A DNA stretch of 64,000 nucleotides from Flavobacteriales bacterium (GTDB lineage: Bacteria; Bacteroidota; Bacteroidia; Flavobacteriales_F; PHOS-HE28). Position numbers and translations under genes: made by a program. The notes under the pieces were generated by a model. That model did no database searches. It had not been told where the DNA came from and saw only the letters and a list, made by a program, of their open reading frames with translations. The stretch covers positions 248,001 through 312,000 of the forward strand of contig JADJOI010000002.1 of the NCBI GenBank assembly GCA_016713875.1. Direction: 5' to 3'. Positions 20,101 to 27,833 of this stretch are shown piece by piece; the stretch's first letter is position 1, and every line of letters begins with the position of its first letter.

Positions 20101-20933
20101 TGGGGCTGCGTGTTGATGCTCACGGTCACCACGGCCTGGTCCGAACAGCCGGCGTTGGCATCGACCACTTCATAGGTATAGGCACCCGACGATGCCGTGG
20201 CGGGGTCAAGAAGGCCCGGCGCCGGGTCGCCGAGCGGACCGGTCCAGCTGCCTCCGGGTTGAGCCGTGGCGCCCAGCAGGGCGAACAGATCGATCGGCGG
20301 ACCCTGATCACAGGTGGTGATGGCCGCGTCCACACCCGCCTCCGCCATGCAGCATGCAGCCGTGGCCGGGGCACTGGCCACCACGACATCGCCCGTGCAA
20401 CCGGAACTGCCCCAACTGCCCGTTTCGCTATCGCCGTAGGTGTTGACCGTCATGCCGAGGTCGGCCCCGTCCACGCAATCCACGCCGTTGCTCACGCTGA
20501 CGGTCCAGCAGAACTGCCAGTTGGTGGCGCCGTTGCAGTAGTCACCGAAGTTGTTGCCCGGGTCGCCGTCGTTGTCGAGGTCGAAGAAAAAGCCGGGGCC
20601 CACAGTGCCGATGGCCGTGGCCGCCGTGCCTGTGCAGGTAGGATACCAGCCCCAGGTCCCCGTGCTCGGGCCACAGGTCGGAGGCGGAGGGCCGGGCGTC
20701 AGCGTGCCGGTGTCCCATCCCGGGCCCATCACCGGCACCAGACCATGGAACCAATTGGCATTGGTCGTGTTCCAGAAGGTGATGGTGAAGCAGAAGGTCA
20801 CGGACTGGCCGCCCGTGTAGGTGCCGTTCACCGGAGGCGGAGCGGCGGTATAGGTGTAGGTGACCAGGCATGGCTGCGCCAACAGCGATGCCGGGAAGAG
20901 GATGGCGACAAGAAGGAGGGCACGGGAGGCCAC
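17157..20933 (-). CDS. Repeat-rich secreted protein with T9SS type B (gliding-motility-associated) C-terminal domain
   Basis: 1258 residues. The start is a GTG at 20933, placed by the signal peptide that follows (ASRALLLVAILFPASLLAQP). The N-terminal ~190 residues form a Cys-containing secreted domain with FCFTITFWN and FCWTVSVSNG. Ten tandem repeats of about 80 residues follow, each with DLFxLLGG, PGGxWTDPNG, GxYTYTV and a conserved Cys pair. Next comes a PKD-like domain (about residues 1000-1070, ELTWQLGDG..DHTYVQPGTYN). The end is a type B sorting domain (VPNAFTPNGDGINDTF, IFDRWGEMVFE, DGVYAWRM). Likely exported by the T9SS as a surface protein; the repeats suggest an extended adhesin or spacer. 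No catalytic motif seen. Convergent with the upstream giant gene. Confidence 0.9.
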   Translation of the reverse strand: MASRALLLVAILFPASLLAQPCLVTYTYTAAPPPVNGTYTGGQSVTFCFTITFWNTTNANWFHGLVPVMGPGWDTGTLTPGPPPPTCGPSTGTWGWYPTCTGTAATAIGTVGPGFFFDLDNDGDPGNNFGDYCNGATNWQFCWTVSVSNGVDCVDGADLGMTVNTYGDSETGSWGSSGCTGDVVVASAPATAACCMAEAGVDAAITTCDQGPPIDLFALLGATAQPGGSWTGPLGDPAPGLLDPATASSGAYTYEVVDANAGCSDQAVVTVSINTQPQAGTSTSATLCSDAPAVDLFALLGPSADPGGSWSGPGPLIGSLFDPLSGTAGIYTYSLTGTPPCVDAQSTVTVVVNVAPDAGSNGAVSVCNTSPAIDLFLQLGGAPDAGGTWTDPNGMAHGALFDPAMDPAGTYSYTVAGTAPCADDLATISITVDPQPDAGTGGTFTVCSSDAAIALSTLLGGSPQPGGGWTDPNGQAFGGTFTPGVSLDGGYTYTVGTGPPCGIASATVTMTTELAPDAGTNGTVTVCAAGGLTDLFTLLGGTAQPGGSWTDPNGSAFSGTYDPNLNGPGTYTYTVTGATACPDASATVQVTEVNQPDAGTDAVVSLCDDLPTADLFLLLGGTPDPGGTWTDPNGLPVGGTITPGTATAGTYTYALTAPPPCLSASAEVDLTLVPAPPTGQSAALTACTSAAPVDLFALLVGLPATGAWTDPNGGSTSGLVDPSTAVAGAYSYTLTAVPPCADGVHTVTLSLLAPPDAGVSGTLTICANGVPNTLLSALGGSPDPGGVWTDPNGNTQGPDYDPLTDIPGIYQYIVAGVGPCPADSATALVDEVLPAEAGVSASLSVCEGDAPFDPTTMLGGSPAPGGTWTAPGGGLVTPPIDPGSAVTGPYTYTVPGTAPCPNASAILTLAVDALPEAGADGTLTLCSFGWPVDMSTLLGPLAQPGGVWMAPDGSSTSSVIDPAMATEGMYQYVVDGPGACAGLSDTASIHVAIAARPDLVVTVVPASGCAPLAVTLIPQYGAAVVELTWQLGDGSVAVQNGPLDHTYVQPGTYNPSIQYMDTAGCVWETTNIAPVAALPPPNVGVQVRRAVIPLDDAVVEAWPVGDACRDHLWKVNGAPVDTTVELRYRFDPPTAGHQLVCVEATDSLGCAAEACAVVLVDDVLIVHVPNAFTPNGDGINDTFEPVLVGADAEDFGFWIFDRWGEMVFEANEPGLPWNGAMKGTGDLLPDGVYAWRMIVRDAFSAERREYFGHVSLIK

Positions 20934-20994
20934 TTCCGCAGGGTGTTGCTGCGGTAAGATAGCGGCTTGAAGCCTGCCCGGCGAAAAGCCGCGC

Positions 20995-22215
20995 TCAGCG
21001 GGCGATCACGGTGCCCACCCGGCCCCTGCGCCGGCCGTCCACACCCTCCACCACGCAACGATAGGTGCCGGCCTTCAGGTCGCCTCGTTCGATCCGATGC
21101 TCACCGGCACCGAGGCCGTCCACCCGAAGGGCCTCGCGCCCCTGCGCATCGAACAGCACAAGCGACACCTGGGCCTGCCCCTCAGGCATCACCGCGGTGA
21201 ATCCGTTCTCGAACACGGTGGGGTAGAGGTACGCGGATGGAGCGGCTGCGGACTCTTCCACAGCCACGGTGCTGCCGACCGTGGAGTAGATGTCCGTGAA
21301 GGACCCCACGTACAACAGGCTGCCGTCCGCGAAGAACTCCTCCAGGCTCACCAGGTCGATGACGGAAACGCCTCCGTTGTAAGCCGCGAAGCTCGCCCCG
21401 TTGTCGATCGAGCGGTAGATGCCGGTCTGGTTCGGCACGATCACGAACACCTTGGCATCATAGCCGATGATCTCCCCATCGGCCAGGCTGGTGGGCGTGC
21501 CCGTGGCGTCGTTCCAGGTGCTGCCGTTGTTGGTGCTGTACTTCACCCCGAAGGTGGAGACCATCACCAGATCGCTCCCGGCGGCGGCCACCCCGAACAC
21601 GGTGTAGTTCACGCCGGGCATCGCGGTCCAGTTGAGGCCGTTGTTCGAGCTGGTGTAGATGCCGGTGTTCGTGGCCGCGTACAGCAGGGCACCCACTTGC
21701 GTGAGGTGGTACACGATGGTGTTGGAGCCCATGCCCGAGTGCCCCACGTTCCAAGTGCCCCCCAGGTTGTCCGTCTTCCAGATGCCTCCACCCTGGTTCA
21801 CGGTACCGGTGAATACGGCGAAGAGGTCAGTGCCGAAGGAAAAGAGCTTGTTCGCGAACACCTGATTGCTTGCCGTCAGGGTTCCGTTGACGCTCGACCA
21901 GGAAGTTCCTCCGTTGTCCGACCGATAGATGCCCGACTGGGTGCCGGCGAAGAGCGATGTGCCTTTGCGTCCCACCGACTCCACGAAATAGTTGCCCCCG
22001 TTCTGTGGCAGCCCGGTGTTCACCGGGGTCCAGGTCGAACCCCCGTTGGTGCTCTTCTTCACCCCGGTGGGGAAGGTGACGGCGTACAGAGCTCCACCCT
22101 CCGAGGTCATGCTGCGGGTCTGTTGCTGACCACTGGCCAGTGCCGACCATTGGGCGGTCGCCGTGCAGGTGAGCAGGGAAAGAAGAGCGAGCGGAGCGAT
22201 CCGGAACAGGTGCAT
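20995..22215 (-). CDS. Asp-box (BNR-like) beta-propeller T9SS type A protein
   Basis: 406 residues from the ATG at 22215, selected over the upstream in-frame ATG (22263) because a signal peptide (HLFRIAPLALLSLLTCTATAQ) follows directly. The body carries at least five Asp-box-like motifs (KSTNGGSTWTPV, RSDNGGTSWSSV, KTDNLGGTWNVG, TSSNNGLNWTAM, YSTNNGSTWNDA, RSIDNGASFAAY), expected to build a beta-propeller as in sialidase-like and photosystem-assembly-like folds. The Asp-box is structural, so no enzyme activity is implied, and I see no sialidase catalytic set. The C-terminal ~75 residues resemble a T9SS type A sorting domain (YPTVFENGF..LFDAQGREALRVDGL..LKAGTYRCVVEG). Follows the type B gene on the same strand after ~60 bases. 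Confidence 0.82.
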   Translation of the reverse strand: MHLFRIAPLALLSLLTCTATAQWSALASGQQQTRSMTSEGGALYAVTFPTGVKKSTNGGSTWTPVNTGLPQNGGNYFVESVGRKGTSLFAGTQSGIYRSDNGGTSWSSVNGTLTASNQVFANKLFSFGTDLFAVFTGTVNQGGGIWKTDNLGGTWNVGHSGMGSNTIVYHLTQVGALLYAATNTGIYTSSNNGLNWTAMPGVNYTVFGVAAAGSDLVMVSTFGVKYSTNNGSTWNDATGTPTSLADGEIIGYDAKVFVIVPNQTGIYRSIDNGASFAAYNGGVSVIDLVSLEEFFADGSLLYVGSFTDIYSTVGSTVAVEESAAAPSAYLYPTVFENGFTAVMPEGQAQVSLVLFDAQGREALRVDGLGAGEHRIERGDLKAGTYRCVVEGVDGRRRGRVGTVIAR

Positions 22216-22266
22216 GGTGTCGGGTTGGGCCCGCAAGTTGCGACCGGTCCCCGGGGTGTTCACCGC

Positions 22267-22650
22267 TCAGGTGCTGCCCTTTTTCAACAGCTGGGCGTCG
22301 TGGGTCCGGCGCAGCCGGTCGCGCACGGCACTGAAGGCTTCGCAGGTGCGGTCCAGCGCTTCACCGAGCAGCTGCCCCAGCTTGAACCCGGCACTGGCTT
22401 CAGCCCCAGGACGCTCCAGCATGCTTCGCGCACCTGCCGGATGACGCAGCACGGCCTCCTCCAAGCAGGCGCGCACCTGTCGTTCCACCGTGGTGCTCGA
22501 GGCCGCAAGGTCCACGGCCCCCACACATCCGCAAAGCGCCTCTATCAGTGCCTTTTCGTCGTTGTGTACCGCAGTGGATTGTGCGGTGGACGGCGACCCG
22601 GTCCCGCCGAGGCATACCATCAGCCCTAAGCCATGGATCACCCTTCGCAC
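22267..22650 (-). CDS. Small secreted hypothetical protein
   Basis: 127 residues if started at the GTG at 22650, which places a signal peptide (VRRVIHGLGLMVCLGGTGSPSTAQS) at the N-terminus; the frame is open to an ATG at 22746. The mature part is alpha-helical in character with three cysteines (CGCVG, RACLEEA, RTCEAF) and a basic tail (RDRLRRTHDAQLLKKGST). I do not recognise the family. It lies 51 bases upstream of the Asp-box gene on the same strand, so the two may be co-transcribed, and it faces divergently from the small metal-motif gene. Confidence 0.6.
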   Translation of the reverse strand: MRRVIHGLGLMVCLGGTGSPSTAQSTAVHNDEKALIEALCGCVGAVDLAASSTTVERQVRACLEEAVLRHPAGARSMLERPGAEASAGFKLGQLLGEALDRTCEAFSAVRDRLRRTHDAQLLKKGST

Positions 22651-22750
22651 ACCGAAAGGTAGCCAAGCTGGTGATGGATGCTGTCCTATGTGACCAGCGG
22701 TGTCCGGTCCGGGCCGAACGGTGCGCCGGGATGCGGCCGTGTCCACCCGC

Positions 22751-22758
22751 TACCTTTG
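22751..22758 (+). promoter_or_regulatory. Bacteroidota -7 box (TACCTTTG) before the small H/C-rich gene
   Basis: Exact match to TAnnTTTG, ending 8 bases before the ATG at 22767. This implies a transcript start almost at the start codon. No convincing -33 TTG is visible. Confidence 0.5.
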
Positions 22759-22766
22759 CCGACCTC

Positions 22767-23084
22767 ATGGCCGCCCGCCTGCTTCGGTGCATCGCCTGGA
22801 TCATGCTTCTGAGCGTGGGTTCGGCCATCCTCCCATCCGGGCTCGGTGTGCTGCATGCGTGCAGCCATCACGCGGATCTTGAGCATGAAACGGAGCAGGT
22901 CCCTGCATCGGACGCCGGTTGTGTAGGCTGCGTGCTCGCCCTGGCCGAGGCGGTGGTCATCGCACCGCTGGTCCTGCGTCCCGTGATGGGCATCCTTGTG
23001 CTCGGGGACCAGAGGCCAGCGGGCACTGCCCTGGCCATGCCGGCCTGGTGCACCGTGGATCGTGGACCACCGACGCTGGGCTGA
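22767..23084 (+). CDS. Small His/Cys-rich membrane protein upstream of a TonB receptor
   Basis: 105 residues from the ATG at 22767 (MAARLLRCIAWIMLLSVGSAIL), chosen because a TAnnTTTG promoter box sits just upstream and a signal or membrane segment follows; the frame is open further upstream. After the first hydrophobic segment comes a putative metal-binding stretch HACSHHADLEHETE, then CVGCVLA and a second hydrophobic segment (AEAVVIAPLVLRPVMGILVLG). Small proteins of this layout (membrane span, His cluster, CxxC) are common beside TonB-dependent metal receptors in Bacteroidota. Here the receptor starts 41 bases downstream on the same strand. Role inferred: periplasmic metal binding or sensing. 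Confidence 0.6.
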   Translation: MAARLLRCIAWIMLLSVGSAILPSGLGVLHACSHHADLEHETEQVPASDAGCVGCVLALAEAVVIAPLVLRPVMGILVLGDQRPAGTALAMPAWCTVDRGPPTLG

Positions 23085-23125
23085 GCGCCGGCGTTCGTGT
23101 TCGATCATCCCTGTTCCCTGTTGCC

Positions 23126-25459
23126 ATGTCCTTCATCCGGCCCTCGTCGGCCCTGCTCGTTCTCTTGTTCGGCGTCCAGCTCCGCGCCCAGGAAGGGTGC
23201 ACGCTGGTGTTGTCCGGCTCCGTGGTGGATGACCATGACGGGGCACCGTTGGGCTTCGCGGAGGTCGTGATCGTGGGCAAGGACGCGGGTGTGGTGGCCG
23301 ATGCGGAAGGACGGTTCGTGATCAAGGGGCTCTGCCCCGGACCGCTGGAGCTCCGCATCGAACACCTGGGCTGTCAGCCGGTGCTGCGGAAAGTGGAGAT
23401 GCAGTTCGATCGCGCCATCACCGTGCGGCTGGAGCATCATGCCGAGGAGCTGAAGCAGGCGGAGGTGGTGCGCGAACGGCCCGACGAGAACGTGGGCATG
23501 TCCAGGGCCGTGGTGGACAGGGCCGACATGGAGCGGGCCGCGGGACGCTCCCTCGCCGAGATGGTGGCCAGCGTCCCGGGGGTCACCGTGCTGCGCTCCG
23601 GTCCGGTCATCGCCAAACCGGTCGTGCAAGGCCTTTCCGGCAACCGCGTGCTCACGCTCAATCAAGGGGTGCGGCAGGAGGATCAGCAGTGGGGCGGGGA
23701 GCACGCCCCGGACCTCGATCCGTTCAGCACCGACCGCATCGAACTGGTGAAGGGCGCCGCCTCGGTGCAGTATGGAAGCGATGCTCTTGGCGGGGTCGTC
23801 CTCACATCGCCCGTGGAGCTGCCGCGTGAAGGTGGCGTGGGCGGCGCCGTCGGCGTGGTGGGCACCAGCAACGGTCTGGGAGGCACCGCGCAGGCCGTCC
23901 TCGAAGGTGGCATCGGTCATCTGCGGGGCCCGGGTTGGCGGATCCAGGGTTCCGGCCGCCTGCTGGGCGATGGCCAGGCTCCGGGATACGTGCTGAGCAA
24001 CACCGGACTGCGGGAAGGCGCCGGGTCGGTCGCCGTGGGGCATCATCGCCCCCGCCATGGTGTGGAGCTCTACTACAGCTATCTGGCGCGGGAGGTGGGC
24101 ATCCTGCGGGCGGCGCACATCGGCAACCTCACCGACCTGGAGAACGCCATCGCCCGGGATGATCCGTGGTATCAAGCGCCGTTCACCCATGCCATCGACG
24201 CGCCGCGGCAAACCGTGCGGCACCACCTGTTCAAGGCGCATGGCGAGCTTCGTGTCGCGCGGCGCGGGCAGTTGGAGGTCACTTACGCCTACCAGGCCAA
24301 TGACAGGCAGGAGTATGACATCCGGCGCGCCGGGCGCAGTGCGCGTCCCGCGCTCGACCTCTTCCTGGCCACGCACTCGGCCGACCTCGTGCTGAAACAC
24401 CACGTGGGCGCGCGGCTTCACGGCAAGGTCGGGGCGAATGGGCTGTTGCAGACCAATGTGAACATCCCGGGCACCGGCGTCAGCCCCTTGATCCCGGACT
24501 TTCGGCGGAACCTGCTGGGTGTCTTCGTGCTGGAGCACCTGCCGCTCGGCGACCGGGTGGAACTGGAGGCCGGGGCCCGGATGGAGGGCGCTGGCCTCAC
24601 TGTCTACACGTACGACGCGAATGACCGGCCGATCACGTCCGATCTCCGATTCCTGAACGGCGCAGGGAGCCTGGGGGCCAACTGGGGCGTTTCGGACAGC
24701 CTGCGGCTCCGGTTCAACCTCAGCTCCGCGTTCAGGCCGCCGCACGTGAGCGAGCTGTACAGCGCGGGCCTGCATCACGGCGCAGCGGCCATCGAGGAAG
24801 GGGACGCAAGCCTGGGCAGTGAACGCATGATCAAGGGCACGATCGATCTGGAAGGCAGTGCATGGCGCGGCAGGCTCACAGGCATCGTCTCGCTCCATGC
24901 CGGCCGGGCCGATGGGTTCATCCAACTGCGCCCGGATGGCGTGGAGCTCACGATCCGCGGTGCGTTCCCCGTGTTCCGCTACACCGCCACCGATGCGTTC
25001 ATCTGGGGAGTCGACGGGCGTGCTCGCCTGCGGCTCTCGCGCAGCTGGAGCACCACCCTCGAATGGAGCATCGTACGGGGCCGGGACCTGGTGCGCGATG
25101 AGTGGCTCTACCTCATGCCTTCCGACCGTGGTGGGCTGCTGCTGGCCTGGCAAGGCGGAGATCAGGGGAGCCGCATGCGCCCTGAAGTGGCCGTTCGCTC
25201 GACCCTGGTGCTGCGTCAGACACGCTATCCCGTGGACCTCGACCTGGCCGATCCCCCGCCCACCTACCACCTTCTGGGGCTCAGCGCGGCGATCGAGCGC
25301 CGGATGGGAAGCGGCATCCTCCGCGTCGGCATCGAGGGGAACAACCTGCTCAATACACGATACCGCGACCTGATGGACCGCTTCAGGTACTACGCCGATG
25401 CGCGGGGCGTGGAAGTGTTGCTGCGGCTGGGCTACACGTTCGGCAGGCGCGCCGGCTGA
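23126..25459 (+). CDS. TonB-dependent outer-membrane receptor
   Basis: 777 residues from the ATG at 23126, which begins a signal peptide (SFIRPSSALLVLLFGVQLRAQ). Order: a carboxypeptidase-regulatory-like N-terminal domain (~25-110: SGSVVDDHDGAPLGFAEVVI), a plug domain (~125-240: ASVPGVTVLRSGPVIAKPVV, GLSGNRVLTLNQGVRQED, WGGEHAPDLDPF, GAASVQYGSDALGGVV) and a beta-barrel ending in GYTFGRRAG. Receptors use TonB energy to import metal complexes or other ligands across the outer membrane. The plug motif with RQEDQQWGGEH resembles receptors linked to metal uptake, and the preceding His/Cys-rich small gene supports a metal ligand, but the substrate is not determined. Confidence 0.92.
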   Translation: MSFIRPSSALLVLLFGVQLRAQEGCTLVLSGSVVDDHDGAPLGFAEVVIVGKDAGVVADAEGRFVIKGLCPGPLELRIEHLGCQPVLRKVEMQFDRAITVRLEHHAEELKQAEVVRERPDENVGMSRAVVDRADMERAAGRSLAEMVASVPGVTVLRSGPVIAKPVVQGLSGNRVLTLNQGVRQEDQQWGGEHAPDLDPFSTDRIELVKGAASVQYGSDALGGVVLTSPVELPREGGVGGAVGVVGTSNGLGGTAQAVLEGGIGHLRGPGWRIQGSGRLLGDGQAPGYVLSNTGLREGAGSVAVGHHRPRHGVELYYSYLAREVGILRAAHIGNLTDLENAIARDDPWYQAPFTHAIDAPRQTVRHHLFKAHGELRVARRGQLEVTYAYQANDRQEYDIRRAGRSARPALDLFLATHSADLVLKHHVGARLHGKVGANGLLQTNVNIPGTGVSPLIPDFRRNLLGVFVLEHLPLGDRVELEAGARMEGAGLTVYTYDANDRPITSDLRFLNGAGSLGANWGVSDSLRLRFNLSSAFRPPHVSELYSAGLHHGAAAIEEGDASLGSERMIKGTIDLEGSAWRGRLTGIVSLHAGRADGFIQLRPDGVELTIRGAFPVFRYTATDAFIWGVDGRARLRLSRSWSTTLEWSIVRGRDLVRDEWLYLMPSDRGGLLLAWQGGDQGSRMRPEVAVRSTLVLRQTRYPVDLDLADPPPTYHLLGLSAAIERRMGSGILRVGIEGNNLLNTRYRDLMDRFRYYADARGVEVLLRLGYTFGRRAG

Positions 25460-25494
25460 GGCGGAGCATACGAGCGGGGTCCACGCACCGTTCC

Positions 25495-26106
25495 ATGCTC
25501 ATGCGCATCCCATCCCTGTTGTTGGTTCCGTTCCTGGTCGGGACGGCGTGCACCTCGGATCATGTTCCACGCGACCCCGCTGAGGGGGCGGTGAGCGTTC
25601 CCGGGCCGACCGGTGCTTCGGTGCCGTTGAGCGCGCTCCTGGACAGCCTCGGTGTGGGCTTGGACGCACTGGAGCTGCACGTGGACAAGAGCGACCGACG
25701 GCTGTGCGTGATGCGCGGCACCGAGGCCCTGCGCTGCTACGCCGTGGTGCTGGGCGGATCGCCCGAAGGGGACAAACGCATGCAGGGCGATCGGCGTACG
25801 CCCGAGGGACGCTTCACCTTCCGCGACAAATACCCGCATGGGGAGTGGCATCGGTTCGCGTGGATCGACTACCCCAACGCCGAAAGCCGCACGCGGTTCG
25901 AAAGGCGTCGTGCTTCCGGAGAGATCCCGGCCGATGCGGACATCGGCGGCGAGATCGGCATCCACGGCGTTCCGGAGGGCATGGACGTCCTCATCACCAC
26001 GGGTGTCGATTGGACCCTGGGCTGCATCGCCATGCGCAACGCGGACCTCGACGAGGTGTACGCCTTGATCATCCCCGGACGAACGATCGTGCAGATCGGA
26101 CCCTGA
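25495..26106 (+). CDS. L,D-transpeptidase (YkuD-family) lipoprotein
   Basis: 203 residues. The signal ends in a lipobox-like FLVGTAC (Cys at residue 19), so it is probably a lipoprotein. The YkuD catalytic region is present: LHVDKSDRRLCV near the start of the domain, TPEGRFTF, GIHGVPEGMD with the conserved His, and TLGCIAMRN holding the expected nucleophile Cys; the usual SxGC is TxGC here. Such enzymes form 3-3 peptidoglycan crosslinks or attach proteins to peptidoglycan. It starts 36 bases after the TonB receptor on the same strand and may share its transcript, although a functional link is not obvious. An alternative ATG lies at 25501. Confidence 0.85.
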   Translation: MLMRIPSLLLVPFLVGTACTSDHVPRDPAEGAVSVPGPTGASVPLSALLDSLGVGLDALELHVDKSDRRLCVMRGTEALRCYAVVLGGSPEGDKRMQGDRRTPEGRFTFRDKYPHGEWHRFAWIDYPNAESRTRFERRRASGEIPADADIGGEIGIHGVPEGMDVLITTGVDWTLGCIAMRNADLDEVYALIIPGRTIVQIGP

Positions 26107-26120
26107 GCCTCGGTCCCGGT

Positions 26121-26148
26121 GCGCAAGGTCGGGTACCTGACCTTGCGC
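26121..26148. terminator. Bidirectional hairpin between convergent L,D-transpeptidase and purE
   Basis: Perfect 10-bp stem (GCGCAAGGTC / GACCTTGCGC) with an 8-base loop, 15 bases after one stop and directly abutting the purE stop on the other strand. T runs are weak on both sides. Confidence 0.65.
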
Positions 26149-26652
26149 TTACTGGTCGAAGCGGTTCGGGAACTGCTGGCGAAGCACGCCGATCCCGTCG
26201 TGGATCTTGGCCTGTTGCTCGTGCTTGAAGCGCTCAAGGGCATCGGCGATCGCCGGGTCATGGGCGCCCAGGAGCTGCACGGCCAGGAGCCCGGCGTTAC
26301 GTGCCCCGTTGATGGCCACGGTGGCCACGGGAACCCCAGCGGGCATCTGCACGATGCTCAACAGGCTGTCCCAGCCGTCGATGCTGTTGCGGCTGCGGAT
26401 GGGCACGCCGATCACCGGCAGGGTGGTGAGGCTGGCCACCATGCCCGGCAGATGCGCGGCACCGCCGGCGCCGGCGATGATGGCTTTCAGCCCGCGTGTG
26501 CGTGCCGTGCGGGCATACTCGAACATGCGCTCCGGCGTGCGGTGTGCGCTCACCACCGTGAGCTCATGCTCCACTTGGAACTCCTTGAGCGTGTCGGCCG
26601 CCTCGCGCATCACTTCCAGGTCGCTGCGGCTGCCCATGATGATCCCGATCAT
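26149..26652 (-). CDS. purE: N5-carboxyaminoimidazole ribonucleotide mutase PurE
   Basis: 167 residues, the usual length for class I PurE. It converts N5-CAIR to CAIR in de novo purine synthesis. Hallmarks are visible: IIMGSRSDLEVM at the N-terminus, VVSAHRTPERM (with the catalytic-loop His), GAGGAAHLPGMVA, and GVPIRSRNSIDGWDSLLSI. The start ATG overlaps the stop of purK by four bases (ATGA), indicating translational coupling. PurE acts on the product of PurK, which is encoded immediately upstream. Confidence 0.97.
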   Translation of the reverse strand: MIGIIMGSRSDLEVMREAADTLKEFQVEHELTVVSAHRTPERMFEYARTARTRGLKAIIAGAGGAAHLPGMVASLTTLPVIGVPIRSRNSIDGWDSLLSIVQMPAGVPVATVAINGARNAGLLAVQLLGAHDPAIADALERFKHEQQAKIHDGIGVLRQQFPNRFDQ

Positions 26653-27812
26653 GTCCGTGTGGGTGTTGAGGTCGCGTTCGGAGCGGCCGACACCACGCGC
26701 CCGTGCAGGCGGGTGACGGCGATGCCTTGGTCCAGTGCGTCGTGGTCCCCGGCCAGCAGGGTCACATGGCCCATCTTCCGGCCGTCGCGCGTTTCACGCT
26801 TGCCATACAGATGCACGAAGGAGCCCGGCACATGCACGATGTCGGAGAGCCCGTTCAGCACCGGCTCACCACGACCGCCTTCACCCACCAGGTTCACCAT
26901 GGCCGCATGGGCCCGAAGCCGGGCGTCACCGATGGGCAGGTCGAGGTAGAGCCGAAGCAGCTGGTCGAACTGGCTGCTCGCGCAGGCTTCGATGGTATGA
27001 TGGCCTGAATTGTGCGCGCGGGGTGCGGTCTCGTTCACGAGCAGGGCGCCGTCCGTGGTGAGGAACAGCTCGACGGCATAAAGCCCCGGAGCGCTGAAGG
27101 CATCCGCCACCCGAACGGCCAGCTTCCGCGCGTGGTCCAGGGTCACGGCGTCCAGACGGGCCGGTGCACGAAGGTGGTCCACCAGGTTGTAGCGCGGGTC
27201 GAACACCATCTCCACCGGGTCGTACGCCAGCGTGTTGCCCTTCGCATCACGCACCACCAATACCGCAAGCTCCAGCGCCACGGACACCTGCTCCTCCACG
27301 ACGGCCGGTGCTTCGAAGGCGCGTGCGAGGTCCTCCGGCCCATGCAGTGCCATCACCCCCTTGCCATCATAGCCGCCGGTCCGCGCCTTCAGGAACGCCG
27401 GGAAGGTGGGCGGTGCGGCGAGCAGCGCGGCGCGCCCGTCCACCAGCCGGAACGGTGCGGTGGGGATGCCGTGGTCCCGATAGAACAGCTTTTGAGCGCC
27501 CTTGTCCTGGATGGTGCGCAGCACCGACGGATCGGGGATCACGCGCTTACCCATGGCGCGCGCCGCGTCCAAGGCGGACACGCTCACATGCTCGATCTCG
27601 ATGCCCACCACATCGGCGTCTTGCACGAAACGCAGTACCGTGTCGTGATCGGCGAAGGATCCCTGCACGAAATGCTCAGCGATGCCGGCGCACGGACACT
27701 GTGGGTCGGGGTCGAGCACATGCACCCGCGCGTCGTACCGCAGGGCGTTCTCGATGAACATCCGGCCGAGCTGGCCGCCGCCCAGCAACGCGATGATCGG
27801 CCGTTGGCGCAC
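26649..27812 (-). CDS. purK: 5-(carboxyamino)imidazole ribonucleotide synthase PurK
   Basis: 387 residues, starting with GTG at 27812. An ATP-grasp enzyme that makes N5-CAIR from AIR, ATP and bicarbonate. Motifs: IALLGGGQLGRMF at the N-terminus, DKGAQKLFYRDHGIPTAPF, KARTGGYDGKGV, VVEEQVSVALELAVLV and NETAPRAHNSGHHTIEAC. Forms an operon with purE (4-base overlap). The TATCTTTG box ends only 4 bases before the GTG, so the mRNA may be leaderless or nearly so. Confidence 0.96.
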   Translation of the reverse strand: MRQRPIIALLGGGQLGRMFIENALRYDARVHVLDPDPQCPCAGIAEHFVQGSFADHDTVLRFVQDADVVGIEIEHVSVSALDAARAMGKRVIPDPSVLRTIQDKGAQKLFYRDHGIPTAPFRLVDGRAALLAAPPTFPAFLKARTGGYDGKGVMALHGPEDLARAFEAPAVVEEQVSVALELAVLVVRDAKGNTLAYDPVEMVFDPRYNLVDHLRAPARLDAVTLDHARKLAVRVADAFSAPGLYAVELFLTTDGALLVNETAPRAHNSGHHTIEACASSQFDQLLRLYLDLPIGDARLRAHAAMVNLVGEGGRGEPVLNGLSDIVHVPGSFVHLYGKRETRDGRKMGHVTLLAGDHDALDQGIAVTRLHGRVVSAAPNATSTPTRT

Positions 27813-27816
27813 GGGC

Positions 27817-27824
27817 CAAAGATA
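27817..27824 (-). promoter_or_regulatory. -7 box (TATCTTTG) of purKE
   Basis: Exact TAnnTTTG match on the minus strand, 4 bases upstream of the purK GTG. A start 5-7 bases downstream of the box would fall at the start codon. Confidence 0.55.
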
Positions 27825-27833
27825 GCCCTGGCC

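Noticed and set aside
18501..25270. Long frames opposite the type B gene, Asp-box gene and TonB receptor (18501-20957, 21097-22629, 23105-25270)
   Set aside because: Arg/His/Gly-rich translations without any motif, while the opposite frames give clear domain proteins with signal peptides.
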